Positions 25,808-34,903 of a stretch of 64,000 nt of DNA are shown piece after piece. The translations under genes and the position numbers were made by a program. The notes under the pieces are model-generated. The model had not been told where the DNA came from, did not search any database, and saw nothing but the letters and a program-made list of their open reading frames with translations. This DNA is from Mycolicibacterium goodii (GTDB lineage: Bacteria; Actinomycetota; Actinomycetes; Mycobacteriales; Mycobacteriaceae), in contig NZ_CP092364.2 of assembly GCF_022370755.2 (NCBI RefSeq), positions 5,270,001-5,334,000 on the forward strand, given 5' to 3'. The number at the start of each line of letters is the position of its first letter. Within the stretch, counting starts at the first letter, position 1.

Positions 25808-27336
25808 GTGAACTGTCGGTCATCGAGATCCCGAAGTGGGGACTGTCGATGGAAGAAGGCACCATCGTCGAGTGGCTCATCGACGAGGGCACGGAATTCG
25901 CCAAGGGTGATCTGCTGTGCGAGATCGAGACGAGCAAGATCACAAACCAACTGGAGGCTCCCTTCGACGGGCTCCTACGCCGGATCATCGCCAAACCCGG
26001 TGACACCCTTCCGGTCAACGCACCCATCGCGATCAGCGCGCCGACGTCGGTCAGCGATGCCGACGTCGACCGCTTCGCCACCGCCCTCGCCGGTACGACT
26101 CACACGGCATCCCCTGCGCCGTCACGGCCCGAGTCCGCCGCAACGGCGACATCCGGTGTCGTGCAGTCGGCACCGGCTCCAACCCGGACAGCGATGCCGG
26201 CAAGCCCGCCCGGGGCCACCACCGTCGTTCCCGACTTGCTGCGCGGCAAGACGGCAGGCGACGTGTTCGCCACTCGTCATGCCTTGCGACTGGCCGACGA
26301 ACTGTCGATCGACCTGGCGCGCGTAACGCCCACCGGGCGGGGTGGCCGCGTCTCGGTGGCCGACGTCGAGCAGGCCATTCTCGACGCAGGCGGGGCGGTC
26401 GCCGCCAAGCCTCGCGCGGCCCGCAGCGGCATTCCCGGGAAATCGACCCGCGACGACAGTGGTGTGGCCGCGACGCCGGTTGCACGCCGTCTCGCCGGGA
26501 TACTCGGGATCAACCTGCACGACTGCCGCGCAACGGGTTCCAGGGGACGCGTGTGCGAAGCGGACGTACGTGACGCCGCGCGACGATTCAACCCGGAACC
26601 TGCGGCCGCCACGAGCACGCCGTCGGCCGCGGTGATCGACAACGCCCGGCCGGTTGAGACGATTCCGCTGTCTGTGATGCGTAAGGCGATCGCCTCACGA
26701 TTGCAAGAGTCGAAACGCAACGCCCCTCATTTCCGGCTGACCGTGGACCTCACGATCGACGATCTGCTGCGGTTGCGCAACGAGATCAACGCGACAGTCG
26801 CGGGCGTCAAACTGTCTGTCAACGACTTCATCGTCAAAGCCGCCGCGATGGCGCTGGTCAAGGTTCCCGACGTCAACATCCAGTACGACGAACAGGGACA
26901 GTCGGTGCTGCGGTATGCAAGTGCGGACGTCTCCGTCGCGGTCGCGCTACCCGCCGGGCTCATCACTCCGATCGTGCGCGGTGCGGACGGTAAATCGCTT
27001 GCCGAGATTTCGGCCGAGGTCGCCGCACTGGTGACGAAGGCCAAAGCCGGCACCCTGCAGCCAGACGACTTCCAAGGGGGCACGTTCACCGTGTCGAACC
27101 TCGGAATGTTCGGCGTCAGAGAGTTCGACGCAATCATCAACCCTCCCCAGGGCGCGATCTTGGCCGTCGGCGCCGCCACCGAGCGGCCGACGATCGTCGA
27201 CGGTGCACTCACGTCGACAACCGTGATGACCGTGACGTTGTCGTGTGATCACCGGGTCATCGACGGTGCCACAGGAGCGAAGTTCCTGCAGCAGATGCGG
27301 GCGTACGTCGAGTCCCCCGCTCTCATGTTGGTTTAG
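25804..27336 (+). CDS. acoC: Dihydrolipoamide acyltransferase (E2) with two E3/E1-binding domains
   Basis: 510 residues. One lipoyl domain is at 1-80, with the lipoylated Lys45 in ETSKI. A Pro/Ala linker is followed by two peripheral subunit-binding domains rather than one, at about 156-194 (ATRHALRLADELSID, TGRGGRVSVADVEQ) and about 223-261 (ATPVARRLAGILGIN, GSRGRVCEADVRDA). The catalytic acyltransferase domain (about 285-510) ends with the HxxxDG motif DHRVIDG (His483, Asp487). It transfers the acyl group to CoA at the complex core. The start overlaps acoB by 4 bp. The duplicated binding domain is unusual and may raise the number of bound E3 or E1 units. Confidence 0.9.
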   Translation: MSELSVIEIPKWGLSMEEGTIVEWLIDEGTEFAKGDLLCEIETSKITNQLEAPFDGLLRRIIAKPGDTLPVNAPIAISAPTSVSDADVDRFATALAGTTHTASPAPSRPESAATATSGVVQSAPAPTRTAMPASPPGATTVVPDLLRGKTAGDVFATRHALRLADELSIDLARVTPTGRGGRVSVADVEQAILDAGGAVAAKPRAARSGIPGKSTRDDSGVAATPVARRLAGILGINLHDCRATGSRGRVCEADVRDAARRFNPEPAAATSTPSAAVIDNARPVETIPLSVMRKAIASRLQESKRNAPHFRLTVDLTIDDLLRLRNEINATVAGVKLSVNDFIVKAAAMALVKVPDVNIQYDEQGQSVLRYASADVSVAVALPAGLITPIVRGADGKSLAEISAEVAALVTKAKAGTLQPDDFQGGTFTVSNLGMFGVREFDAIINPPQGAILAVGAATERPTIVDGALTSTTVMTVTLSCDHRVIDGATGAKFLQQMRAYVESPALMLV

Positions 27337-27347
27337 GAGATTCAGTG

Positions 27348-28742
27348 ATGACCGACAGTTTCGATGTCCTGGTGATCGGTGGTGGCCCGGGCGGCTATGT
27401 GGCCGCCATTCGGGCAGCCCAGCTGGGCCTCAAGACCGCCCTCGTCGAACGTGACCGGCTCGGCGGGATCTGCCTGAACTGGGGCTGCATCCCCACCAAG
27501 GCGTTGTTGCACGGCGCCGATGTCGCGCACACCCTGGCCAACGCCCACGAGGTGGGATTCACCGTCGGCGCAGTCGAATTCGACCTCTCGAAACTCGTGC
27601 AGTTCAGCCGCAGCGTCTCGGCACGGCTTTCCAACGGTGTCGAGTACCTGATGCGCAAGAACGCCATAACGGTGATCGCCGGTAACGCGAAGTTGGCCGA
27701 CAAAGGAGTCGTCGACATCAGCACAGAGACGGGCATGCAACGTCACCATGCCGATGACGTCATCGTGGCGACGGGAGCCAGGCCGCGCACCGTCCCAGGC
27801 CTCGCTCCGGACGGTGATCGGGTATGGACGTACTTCGATGCGCTACAGCCCGCCACGTTGCCGCGTTCGCTTGTCGTGGTGGGCTCCGGGGCGATCGGTG
27901 TGGAGTTCGCCAGCCTCTACCGTGATCTCGGCACCGAGGTCACACTCGTGGAGATGGCGCCGCAGATCATGCCCGCGGAAGACGCAGCAGTATCCGAGTT
28001 CGTACGACGGCGCTTCGAGAAGCGCGGAATCGGTGTGCACACGAATTCTCGGGTGACCTCCGCGACGATCACCGACACCGGGGTCGATCTCATCATCGAC
28101 ACACCGCGCGGCCCCGAGAACGCGACGGTCGAGCGGGTCCTGGTCGCCGCGGGAATTCAGGGCAACATCGAAGACCTGGGACTGGAGGACATCGGCGTCG
28201 AAGTGTCCGGAGGTTCGATTGTGACCGATGAATGGTGCCGCACCACGGCCTTCGGCACATACGCGATCGGTGACGTCGCAGGCGGGCCGTGCCTGGCACA
28301 CAAAGCCAGCCACGAAGCGGTGCTGTGCGTCGAGCACATCGCGGGCGTGGCGCACACGAGACCCCTCGACACGAACATGGTGCCCGCCTGCACCTACGCT
28401 CGTCCGCAAGTGGCCAGCCTGGGAATGACCGAAGAACAGGCCAGGGCGACCGGCCGCCGGCTGCAGGTCGGCACCTTCGACCTGCAAGCCTCGGGCAAAG
28501 CCCTGGCCATCGCGGAAGCCGACGGATTCGTCAAGACCATCTTCGATGCCGACAGCGGTGCACTGCTCGGTGCCCACATGGTCGGACCCGACGTCACCGA
28601 ACTGATCCAGGGTTTCGGCATCACCGCGTCGCTCGAAGCCACCGTCGATGACCTGGCAGAGGTGATGTTCGCGCATCCGACACTTTCGGAAGCCATGCAC
28701 GAATCTGTCCTCGCCGCTCTCGGCAGACCCCTCAACAGCTGA
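27348..28742 (+). CDS. lpdA: Dihydrolipoamide dehydrogenase (E3)
   Basis: 464 residues. The FAD motif VIGGGPGGYVAA and the redox-active disulfide GGICLNWGCIPTKALL are at the N-terminus. The NAD-binding motif is VVGSGAIGVEFAS, the second FAD contact is YAIGDVAGGPCLAHKASHEA, and the C-terminal interface His-Glu lies in FAHPTLSEAMHE. It reoxidises the lipoyl group of the E2 and passes electrons to NAD+. GGAG precedes the start; ATG 27348 is preferred over the in-frame GTG 27345. It is the last enzyme gene of the operon, a dedicated E3 in addition to the housekeeping one expected elsewhere. Confidence 0.93.
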   Translation: MTDSFDVLVIGGGPGGYVAAIRAAQLGLKTALVERDRLGGICLNWGCIPTKALLHGADVAHTLANAHEVGFTVGAVEFDLSKLVQFSRSVSARLSNGVEYLMRKNAITVIAGNAKLADKGVVDISTETGMQRHHADDVIVATGARPRTVPGLAPDGDRVWTYFDALQPATLPRSLVVVGSGAIGVEFASLYRDLGTEVTLVEMAPQIMPAEDAAVSEFVRRRFEKRGIGVHTNSRVTSATITDTGVDLIIDTPRGPENATVERVLVAAGIQGNIEDLGLEDIGVEVSGGSIVTDEWCRTTAFGTYAIGDVAGGPCLAHKASHEAVLCVEHIAGVAHTRPLDTNMVPACTYARPQVASLGMTEEQARATGRRLQVGTFDLQASGKALAIAEADGFVKTIFDADSGALLGAHMVGPDVTELIQGFGITASLEATVDDLAEVMFAHPTLSEAMHESVLAALGRPLNS

Positions 28743-28770
28743 CGGAGGCATCCTGGAAGTCCCCGCTACT

Positions 28771-29979
28771 GTGAACCCCATGGCTCGCCCTGCGATCGTC
28801 GGAGCGTCGGTCGATCTCGCCCGGCACGCTCGATTACTCAGTGACATCCGCGACGCGGTGCTGTCCGGCCAGCGGCCGCCCAGACCGCCCCGACCTCTGG
28901 TAGCACGGTCCTGGGAGCGGCTGTGCGCACACGGCATTTCGCCCGACGACTGCGCACGGTCCAACCCGGTGAGCTTGTCCGAAGTCGAGAACCGGCGGAG
29001 CCGAAGCGACCTGCGTAAAGTGCTTCCCGAGCTACGTGCCGTTTTGGGGACCGCGGCCGCCTCCGCCGATTTCGTGGTGGTCATCGCGGACAACGACGGA
29101 ATCGTCCTCTGGAGAGACGGGGCGCAGGCCGTTCGCCGCACCGCCGATCAACTCGGTTTCGTCGAAGGCGCCAGCTGGGCGGAAAACGAGGTGGGTACCA
29201 ACGCAATTGGCACCGCGCTTCTCGAGAACACCGGAATCACACTGTTTTCCGCCGAGCACTACGCCCTCCGCCAGCACAGCTGGTACTGCATCGGCGAACC
29301 TGTCCGGGATCCGCGAAACGGCGACATCCTGGGCGTGATCGACATCAGCGGGCCGGCGTTGACGCTGCACCCATCGACGGCCGGGCTGGCGCACTCGGCC
29401 GCACGACTCGCCGAAGCCGCCCTGTGGCGGCTGCATCGAGAGAATCTCGACCGCCTGTGCGAGCAGAGCGCCGCCCTGCTCGCCAACACCACCCGTGCGC
29501 TGGTGGTCGACGACCAAGGCTGGGTCGCCTGCGCACGAGGCGTGGAGAATCCTCGACGCATCGCAGCCCCGTCGCCCGGCACCGCCGTATTCGTTCCCGG
29601 ACTTGGCCTGACAGTCCCCGAACCGCTCGACCACGGATGGATCCTGCGGCCACACCGGGTTGACGACGCACATGTGGAACTCGAGCTCGACCTCGGTGAT
29701 GCACCACGAGCCACGATTCGTGGCGAAGTCACTTGGACGCGCGGACTTTCCCCTCGCCACGCGCAAATTCTGCGAATGCTGGCACAAAACGACGGCCACG
29801 GCGTCACCGCAACCGATCTCAGCATCGCGCTGTACGGCAATGCCGAACACACCGTCGCGATTCGCTCGGAGATCTCACGCCTGAGAAAGCGACTTGGCGC
29901 CATCATCACTGGCCAGCCCTACCGGTTCTCCGATCAGGTCGTCGTACGGGTTCTCACCGGCCTCGACCGAGCAGACTGA
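28771..29979 (+). CDS. AcoR-like GAF-domain transcriptional regulator without sigma-54 domain
   Basis: 402 residues with a GTG start (ATG at 28780 is an alternative). The N-terminus RSWERLCAHGISPDD and the GAF domain (about 95-205, including FVEGASWAENEVGTNAIGTAL and HSWYCIGEPVRDP) match AcoR-type acetoin regulators. The AAA+ sigma-54 activation domain and Fis helix of AcoR are absent. Instead the C-terminus (about 325-395) looks like a winged helix: LSPRHAQILRMLAQND, VTATDLSIALYGN, RSEISRLRKRLG. Mycobacteria lack sigma-54, so this is a domain replacement. It lies 28 bp after lpd and probably activates the aco operon. Confidence 0.85.
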   Translation: MNPMARPAIVGASVDLARHARLLSDIRDAVLSGQRPPRPPRPLVARSWERLCAHGISPDDCARSNPVSLSEVENRRSRSDLRKVLPELRAVLGTAAASADFVVVIADNDGIVLWRDGAQAVRRTADQLGFVEGASWAENEVGTNAIGTALLENTGITLFSAEHYALRQHSWYCIGEPVRDPRNGDILGVIDISGPALTLHPSTAGLAHSAARLAEAALWRLHRENLDRLCEQSAALLANTTRALVVDDQGWVACARGVENPRRIAAPSPGTAVFVPGLGLTVPEPLDHGWILRPHRVDDAHVELELDLGDAPRATIRGEVTWTRGLSPRHAQILRMLAQNDGHGVTATDLSIALYGNAEHTVAIRSEISRLRKRLGAIITGQPYRFSDQVVVRVLTGLDRAD

Positions 29980-30055
29980 GATCGAGGGATTGCCGGACAT
30001 CACGAAAGAGAGCTTGGGCTCCTGGTACTTCTCGAAGACGAACTGTGCTTAGGGA

Positions 30056-30802
30056 TCAACGTCCCCGCAGTCGCCCGCCGCTGACGTTGAGGATCGCGCC
30101 GCTGATCCAGTCGCCGGATGAGTCGAGGAGGTAGTGGGTCGCGTCGACCAGGGGTTGCGGTCCGCCAAATCCGAGCGGATGGTTCTGCAGGTATGCCGGC
30201 ACGTCGCTCGGGTCCATCGGCGTACCGGTGTTGCCCGTGGGGCCCGGCATCAGGCAGTTCACCAGGACGTTGTGTTCTTCGAACTGTGTGGCGAGGGCAA
30301 CGGTGAGGCCGATGAGTCCTGACTTGGACGCGCAATATGCGGGCGAGATGTTGCGGCCGCCGATATACACCGACGACGAACTGACGTAGACGATCCTGCC
30401 GTACTGCCGCTCCACCATGCCGGGCAATACAGCCTGGGTGCACCACCATTGCCCGGTCAGGTCGATATCGATGAGTCGCTTCCAGTGTGCCTCATCGATT
30501 TCCAGGGCTCGGCCGGGCTGGGCGTCGAGGCCGCCGTTGTTCACCAGAGCGTCGATACTGCCGAGATCACGTGTGACCTCATCGATGAGGCCGGTGACCA
30601 TCGCTCTGTCGGCGACGTCGACGTAATAGGCGCGTGCTTGCCCGCCGTCGCGGGCGATCGATTCGCCGACAGCGGCGGCCTTCTCGTAATCGATGTCGGC
30701 GAGGGCGACGGTCGCTCCGCGGGCCGCCAGTGAGCGCGCGATGGCTTCGCCGATGCCTTGAGCGGCACCGGTGACGAGGGCGACACGGTCGAAGTTGGTC
30801 AT
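30056..30802 (-). CDS. Short-chain dehydrogenase/reductase
   Basis: 248 residues of the classical SDR family. The cofactor motif is TGAAQGIG (about 10-17), Asp in LADIDYEKA favours NAD(H), NNGG replaces the usual NNAG, and the active site is Ser in VSSSSVY with YCASKSG (Tyr-x3-Lys). ATG 30802 has AAGGAGA. It is the last gene of the NCS1 permease-SDR-amidase-SDR unit on the minus strand. It oxidises a hydroxyl or reduces a carbonyl of a pathway intermediate; the substrate is unknown. Only 27% or so of SDR specificity can be guessed from sequence, so none is claimed. Confidence 0.88.
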   Translation of the reverse strand: MTNFDRVALVTGAAQGIGEAIARSLAARGATVALADIDYEKAAAVGESIARDGGQARAYYVDVADRAMVTGLIDEVTRDLGSIDALVNNGGLDAQPGRALEIDEAHWKRLIDIDLTGQWWCTQAVLPGMVERQYGRIVYVSSSSVYIGGRNISPAYCASKSGLIGLTVALATQFEEHNVLVNCLMPGPTGNTGTPMDPSDVPAYLQNHPLGFGGPQPLVDATHYLLDSSGDWISGAILNVSGGRLRGR

Positions 30803-30862
30803 GTGTTGTCTCCTTGAGAGTTGCTGGGGCACCGCTGATTCAGGCGATGGTGCGTCCCGGCT

Positions 30863-32278
30863 TCAGGCGGTGAAGTCGATCAGTGGCTCATAGGCGGGCG
30901 CGGTGAGCCGCCATGGGTGTGAGCGCTCCCATATCTCGGCGACGCCGAGTAGCCAGAGGTCGCGACCACGAGGTGCGATGACCTGCATGCCGAACGGCAT
31001 GCCATCGATTTCCCCGGCAGGCACGCTGAGGCCGGGGTGCCCGGTCAGGTTCAGAGCGGCGGTGTTGAACAAGTTGATGGGTACCGACTCGCCGACGGGG
31101 ACGTCGATTTTGCCGTCGGCGGGCAACCACGATCTGGTCAACGTTGGGGCCAGGAGGAGGTTGTCGGCCTGCAACAGGTCGTCGAGTACGCGGACGTATC
31201 GGCAGCGGTCGCGTCGGGCCCGGAGGTAGTCGTCGAGTGTTGTCTCCATCCCTCGATCAATCCACGGTGCGATCCTTTGATCGAGCGCGTCGTGATGCGC
31301 CTTCGCGAGGTCCCATCCCAGCGCGTACGAATCTTCGGCCGCGTAGATGGTGGCCCACACGTCGTCCGCCTCGGAGCTGAGAACACCCTCGTCGAGGATC
31401 TGCACTTCGCGTCCCAGTGCGGCCCCGAAATGCTCCACCGCATCGAGGAACGCGGTCTCGACGTCGGTGTCGATGGCTTCGTCCCCGGCGATTCGCCTGA
31501 CTGCGAAGATTTTCCCGACTGGGCGTTGGAGGTCGGAGCCGTCAGGCCCACGGACGCACGATGGGTCCCCATGGGCTGGGAGCAAAGTCAGTTCGGCCAA
31601 CAGTCGCAGATCGGCCACCGTATGCGCCAGCGGCGCGGTCGATGACAGATCGATCGGCAGGCGTGCCGCAGAGCTGCCGGCGACGCCGCTGGTCGGCTTG
31701 AGCCCGAGCAAACCACACAACGCAGCTGGTATCCGAGTGGACCCGCCTCCGTCGGTCCCCGTCGCGACGGCCGCGAGGCCCGCGGCGAGAGCGGCCGCCG
31801 ACCCGCCGCTCGACCCGCCGGGAGATTTGTCGCGCCGCCACGGGTTGTGTGTGGCACCGAAGACGAGATTGTCGGTGAATGACTCCATCGCGAATTCGGG
31901 CAGATTGGTTTTTCCGACGATGACCGCGCCGGCGGCGCGCAATTGAGCTGTGATCGTGTCGTCGCGGTCCGCGGGCGGGGATTCGGCGTACAGGAGTGAG
32001 CCGTGGGTGGTACGCATGCCGCGGACGTCGGTGTTGTCCTTGATCAGTGTTGGGACACCAGCAAGGGGCGGCAGGGCAGCACCCACCTTGCGCAGCCGAT
32101 CGATTTCATCCGCGCGCTTCAATGCGCCCTCGCCATCAAGTGCGACGACGGCGTTGAGATCGGAAGCGGCACCGATGCGTTTCAACGACGCCTCGGCGAG
32201 TTGGGTCGCTGTGCGGTATCCCCTGGCTTGCGCATCGGCCAGAGCGCTGAGCAGGCCGTGGGTTCGTGTCGCGCTCAC
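30863..32278 (-). CDS. Amidase signature family hydrolase
   Basis: About 471 residues. Catalytic Lys is in TLIKDNTDVRG (about 80). The Gly/Ser-rich signature is SPGGSSGGSAAALAAG and TGTDGGGSTRIPAALCG, giving Ser-cisSer-Lys. A GTG at 32278 overlaps the stop of the upstream SDR gene (GTGA), so I prefer it to the GTG at 32290. It hydrolyses an amide, releasing ammonia or an amine. In this operon it is flanked by two SDR genes and follows an NCS1 permease gene, so a nitrogen-containing heterocycle or amide taken up by the permease is the likely source of its substrate. Confidence 0.88.
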   Translation of the reverse strand: MSATRTHGLLSALADAQARGYRTATQLAEASLKRIGAASDLNAVVALDGEGALKRADEIDRLRKVGAALPPLAGVPTLIKDNTDVRGMRTTHGSLLYAESPPADRDDTITAQLRAAGAVIVGKTNLPEFAMESFTDNLVFGATHNPWRRDKSPGGSSGGSAAALAAGLAAVATGTDGGGSTRIPAALCGLLGLKPTSGVAGSSAARLPIDLSSTAPLAHTVADLRLLAELTLLPAHGDPSCVRGPDGSDLQRPVGKIFAVRRIAGDEAIDTDVETAFLDAVEHFGAALGREVQILDEGVLSSEADDVWATIYAAEDSYALGWDLAKAHHDALDQRIAPWIDRGMETTLDDYLRARRDRCRYVRVLDDLLQADNLLLAPTLTRSWLPADGKIDVPVGESVPINLFNTAALNLTGHPGLSVPAGEIDGMPFGMQVIAPRGRDLWLLGVAEIWERSHPWRLTAPAYEPLIDFTA

Positions 32279-33072
32279 ACCGAGTACCACGAGGTCGCTC
32301 CTCCGTCCACACGGACGACGGATCCGGTCATGAAGGATGACTGATCCGAAGCGAGAAATACTGCGACGGAGGCCAACTCGGCGGGTTCACCGTTACGGCC
32401 GAGCAGGATGAGGCGGTCCTGTGCCTCCGCGAGGCCAGGGTCTTCCTGAAAGAGCGTCAAGCCCCGCTCGGTGGCGATGGGGCCGGGAACGATGCAGTTC
32501 GCGCGGATGTTCTGGGCGGCGTGGTCCACGGCAAGTGCGCGCGTGAGGTTGATGATGCCCGCCTTGGCCGCGCAGTAGCCGACCGATCGGCGCGCCCCGA
32601 ACAGCCCGTACTCCGATGCGGTAGTGATGATTACGCCTCCGCCCACGCGATCCAGGGCCGGGATGCCGTATTTGGCCAGGTAGAAGGTACCGCTGAGGTT
32701 CACCGCGAGGCTGGATGCCCAGTCATCGAGATTGGTTTCGGTCGCGTTGCCCCAGTGGTGAATTCCCGCGTTGGCGTAGAGAACATCGATACGCCCGAAG
32801 TCGCGCTCGACGTCGGAAACCACCTGTTCCACCTGGGCGGGGTCAGCCACGTCGGCAGTGTAGGCCCGTGCGCCCGGTAAGCCTGCAGCAGAACCGATCT
32901 CGGCGACGACAGGTGCGGCGTCGGATAGGTCCACAAGCGCCACATGGGCGCCCGCGGCGGCGAACTTCAATGCGCCGGCACGGCCGATGCCGGTGGCCGC
33001 TCCTGTGATGACGACGACCTTGCCCGTGAGGTTGGGCAGATGCTGGGCAACGACCGGGGTTGCGATGCTCAC
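32275..33072 (-). CDS. Short-chain dehydrogenase/reductase
   Basis: 265 residues with GTG start 33072 and AAGGA upstream. The motifs are TGAATGIG, LVDLSD (Asp for NAD), YANAG, Ser in TTASEYG and the catalytic YCAAKAG. It has the classical SDR length and fold, though only about a third of its sequence resembles the SDR at 30.0 kb. The stop overlaps the amidase start, and the gene lies 70 bp downstream of the NCS1 permease gene. It is probably a catabolic dehydrogenase acting before or after the amidase step. Confidence 0.88.
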   Translation of the reverse strand: MSIATPVVAQHLPNLTGKVVVITGAATGIGRAGALKFAAAGAHVALVDLSDAAPVVAEIGSAAGLPGARAYTADVADPAQVEQVVSDVERDFGRIDVLYANAGIHHWGNATETNLDDWASSLAVNLSGTFYLAKYGIPALDRVGGGVIITTASEYGLFGARRSVGYCAAKAGIINLTRALAVDHAAQNIRANCIVPGPIATERGLTLFQEDPGLAEAQDRLILLGRNGEPAELASVAVFLASDQSSFMTGSVVRVDGGATSWYSV

Positions 33073-33142
33073 GATGATTCCTTGCTGTCTGTGATGGTGG
33101 TTGACTCGATGGGGTTGGGGTGTCGGAGGGGCGGTTGCCCGT

Positions 33143-34606
33143 CTATCGAGGGATCTCGGGCGAGCTGACGATGACGCCGGGTTGGGCGGGTGTGACCGAG
33201 GGGGTTCTCCCCTGGAGCCGGTCAAGTGGCTGGAGCAGTACGTACGCCAGCGCGGAGACGACGAGCCCGAAAATCCATGAGATGTCCGCACCGTGGACGA
33301 TCTTGGCCAGCGGGCCCTCGTAGAAGCCGTCGACCACGAGGAATGGCGCCATGAACGCAAGCCCGATGGCGTAGGCGATCAGTCCTCGCATCGACCACAT
33401 CCCGTACGCGGTGCTCGGTCGCAGCAGGTCGGTGATGACAAATCGCCCGCGCTTGAGGACGAAGTAGTCGATGAGGTTGATGGCGGTCCAGGGTACGAGG
33501 ATGGCGAGGTTGAGTGTCAGCGCGTTACCCAGCGCGGTGAGCGCATCACCGGTGATGGATGTTCCGACCACGCCGACGAACAGACACACGACTACGATCA
33601 CCACCACCCGCGAGCGACTGGTGAAGATGGGTCTGCCGAACGAGCTACGAACCGTGACGGCCGAGAGCATCGTGCTGTAGGCGCTGGTCGCGTTGGCCGC
33701 GATGAGCGCGAGCACGGACGTGAAAGCGGCGAGATCGCCGAGGTGGGAGACGAGACCGTTTCCGACGTCGCGCATGCCGCTCAGCGCATCCGCCACACCG
33801 AGATACGAGGCCAGCCAGGTGCCCAGGCTCATCATCCACAGACCTGACAGTGCCGCTCCCCCGCCCACGGCGAGGATCATTTTCTTCGAACTCGTACTCG
33901 CCTTCATATAGCGGGTGTAGTCGGAGACATATGGGGCCAGCGTGATGTTGTAGCCGGCGGCGGCGGTCGCTTGGAAGATGAATCCGATGGTGGTGAATCC
34001 CAGCGCCGTGGACGTTGCCTCGTCGGCATGCGTGAAAGGTAAGGCGAAGGTGACCATCACGATGAACGGCAGTGAGACATATAGGAAGATCGTGTAGAGG
34101 CGGTGCAGCCAGTCATAACCCGACAGCGCCATCGCCATTGCGACGGCGGTGATGAGCCAGCCTCCGATCAATGCCGGGATGCCGAAGACTTTCTCGATCC
34201 CGTCGCTCGCGATCACCACCACCGTGATGCTCGACGCGACGAAAACGAAGACCGCCGAGAAGATGGGGAGGATGACTCCGCGGTGACCGAACTGCGCCCG
34301 AGACTGGATCATCTGCGGCAATCCGAGGTGGGGCCCCTGCGATCCGTGCAACGCCATGAACGTGGTGCCGACTACCAAGCCAAGGACGGTGGCGACCACG
34401 GACCAACCGAAGCTCAGCCCCATCGAGGGACCGATGAAGCCGATCGACATCGCGTAGAACTGGAAGTTGCTGAGGAACCAGAATCGAAATTGCTGTGCGA
34501 TTGTTCCGTGGCGTTCCTCGGCCGGCACATAGGACACGACCCGCTCGGAGTCGTTATCGATGGGTGTCTGATCCTCGACGGCTGACAGGCTTTGTCGCGC
34601 CATCAT
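33143..34606 (-). CDS. NCS1 family (cytosine/purine/hydantoin-type) permease
   Basis: About 487 residues with 12 hydrophobic segments, in the nucleobase:cation symporter-1 family. Landmarks are RFWFLSNFQFYAMSIGFIGPSMGLSF (key residues FQFYAMSIG), SRAQFGHRGVILP, YNITLAPYVSDYTRYMK and LVPWTAINLIDYFVLKRG. Members import cytosine, purines, hydantoins, uracil or allantoin. The start ATG 34606 is chosen because it overlaps the stop of a 20-codon upstream frame with its own strong Shine-Dalgarno. The in-frame GTG at 34651 lacks one. First gene of a four-gene minus-strand operon controlled from the IclR-flanked intergenic region. Confidence 0.88.
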   Translation of the reverse strand: MMARQSLSAVEDQTPIDNDSERVVSYVPAEERHGTIAQQFRFWFLSNFQFYAMSIGFIGPSMGLSFGWSVVATVLGLVVGTTFMALHGSQGPHLGLPQMIQSRAQFGHRGVILPIFSAVFVFVASSITVVVIASDGIEKVFGIPALIGGWLITAVAMAMALSGYDWLHRLYTIFLYVSLPFIVMVTFALPFTHADEATSTALGFTTIGFIFQATAAAGYNITLAPYVSDYTRYMKASTSSKKMILAVGGGAALSGLWMMSLGTWLASYLGVADALSGMRDVGNGLVSHLGDLAAFTSVLALIAANATSAYSTMLSAVTVRSSFGRPIFTSRSRVVVIVVVCLFVGVVGTSITGDALTALGNALTLNLAILVPWTAINLIDYFVLKRGRFVITDLLRPSTAYGMWSMRGLIAYAIGLAFMAPFLVVDGFYEGPLAKIVHGADISWIFGLVVSALAYVLLQPLDRLQGRTPSVTPAQPGVIVSSPEIPR

Positions 34607-34665
34607 GCGCCGGCTCGATCGTCGGAGCGGCCGGGCAGGCAGTTCTGCCACTCGGTGGAGATCAT
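34603..34665 (-). CDS. Putative 20-aa leader peptide coupled to the NCS1 permease gene
   Basis: ATG 34665 is preceded by AAGGGG at 6-nt spacing, the best Shine-Dalgarno in this leader. The frame encodes MISTEWQNC, then LPGRSDDRAGA, and stops in TGA at 34605-34603, exactly overlapping the ATG of the permease gene (ATGA). The permease start itself has no Shine-Dalgarno. This is the structure expected for a translationally coupled or attenuating leader peptide. It lacks runs of one codon, so simple amino-acid attenuation is not indicated. Short-frame coincidence is possible. Confidence 0.5.
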   Translation of the reverse strand: MISTEWQNCLPGRSDDRAGA

Positions 34666-34688
34666 AGGGAACCCCTTAAGCAGGAAGA

Positions 34689-34713
34689 ATGCTAGAGTGT
34701 GCGCATAGCGCGG
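34689..34713 (-). promoter_or_regulatory. Predicted promoter of the NCS1 operon with IclR-type operator (site A)
   Basis: On the minus strand TAGCAT (forward 34689-34694) is a TANNNT -10 element about 24 bp upstream of the leader ATG. The palindrome-like site GTGCGCATAGCGCGG at 34699-34713 sits 4 bp upstream of it, where a bound IclR protein would contact RNA polymerase. It matches four further sites in the window. Confidence 0.6.
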
Positions 34714-34723
34714 ATAAATTCGT

Positions 34724-34779
34724 TGTGCGCACACACACCATGACATAGCGAAGGGGTTCGCGCAACGCGAAATGCGTTG
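34724..34779. promoter_or_regulatory. Additional palindromes in the NCS1/IclR divergent spacer
   Basis: TGTGCGCACA at 34724-34733 is a perfect 10-bp palindrome. CAACGC (34763-34768) and GCGTTG (34774-34779) form a 6-bp inverted repeat. Together with site A they give three symmetrical elements in a 238-bp divergent spacer, so it is probably a multi-site regulatory region. The proteins bound are unknown. Confidence 0.4.
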
Positions 34780-34903
34780 TTAAAACGGCCGAATGTGAAT
34801 CCCGGTCAGCCGCCATAGGCGGAAACGGCGGCTTACAAGCGGGGCGGTAGGTTCGACCGGACAGATCCGCGAGGTGATCGCGGGCACACACGGAGGGCAC
34901 AGG

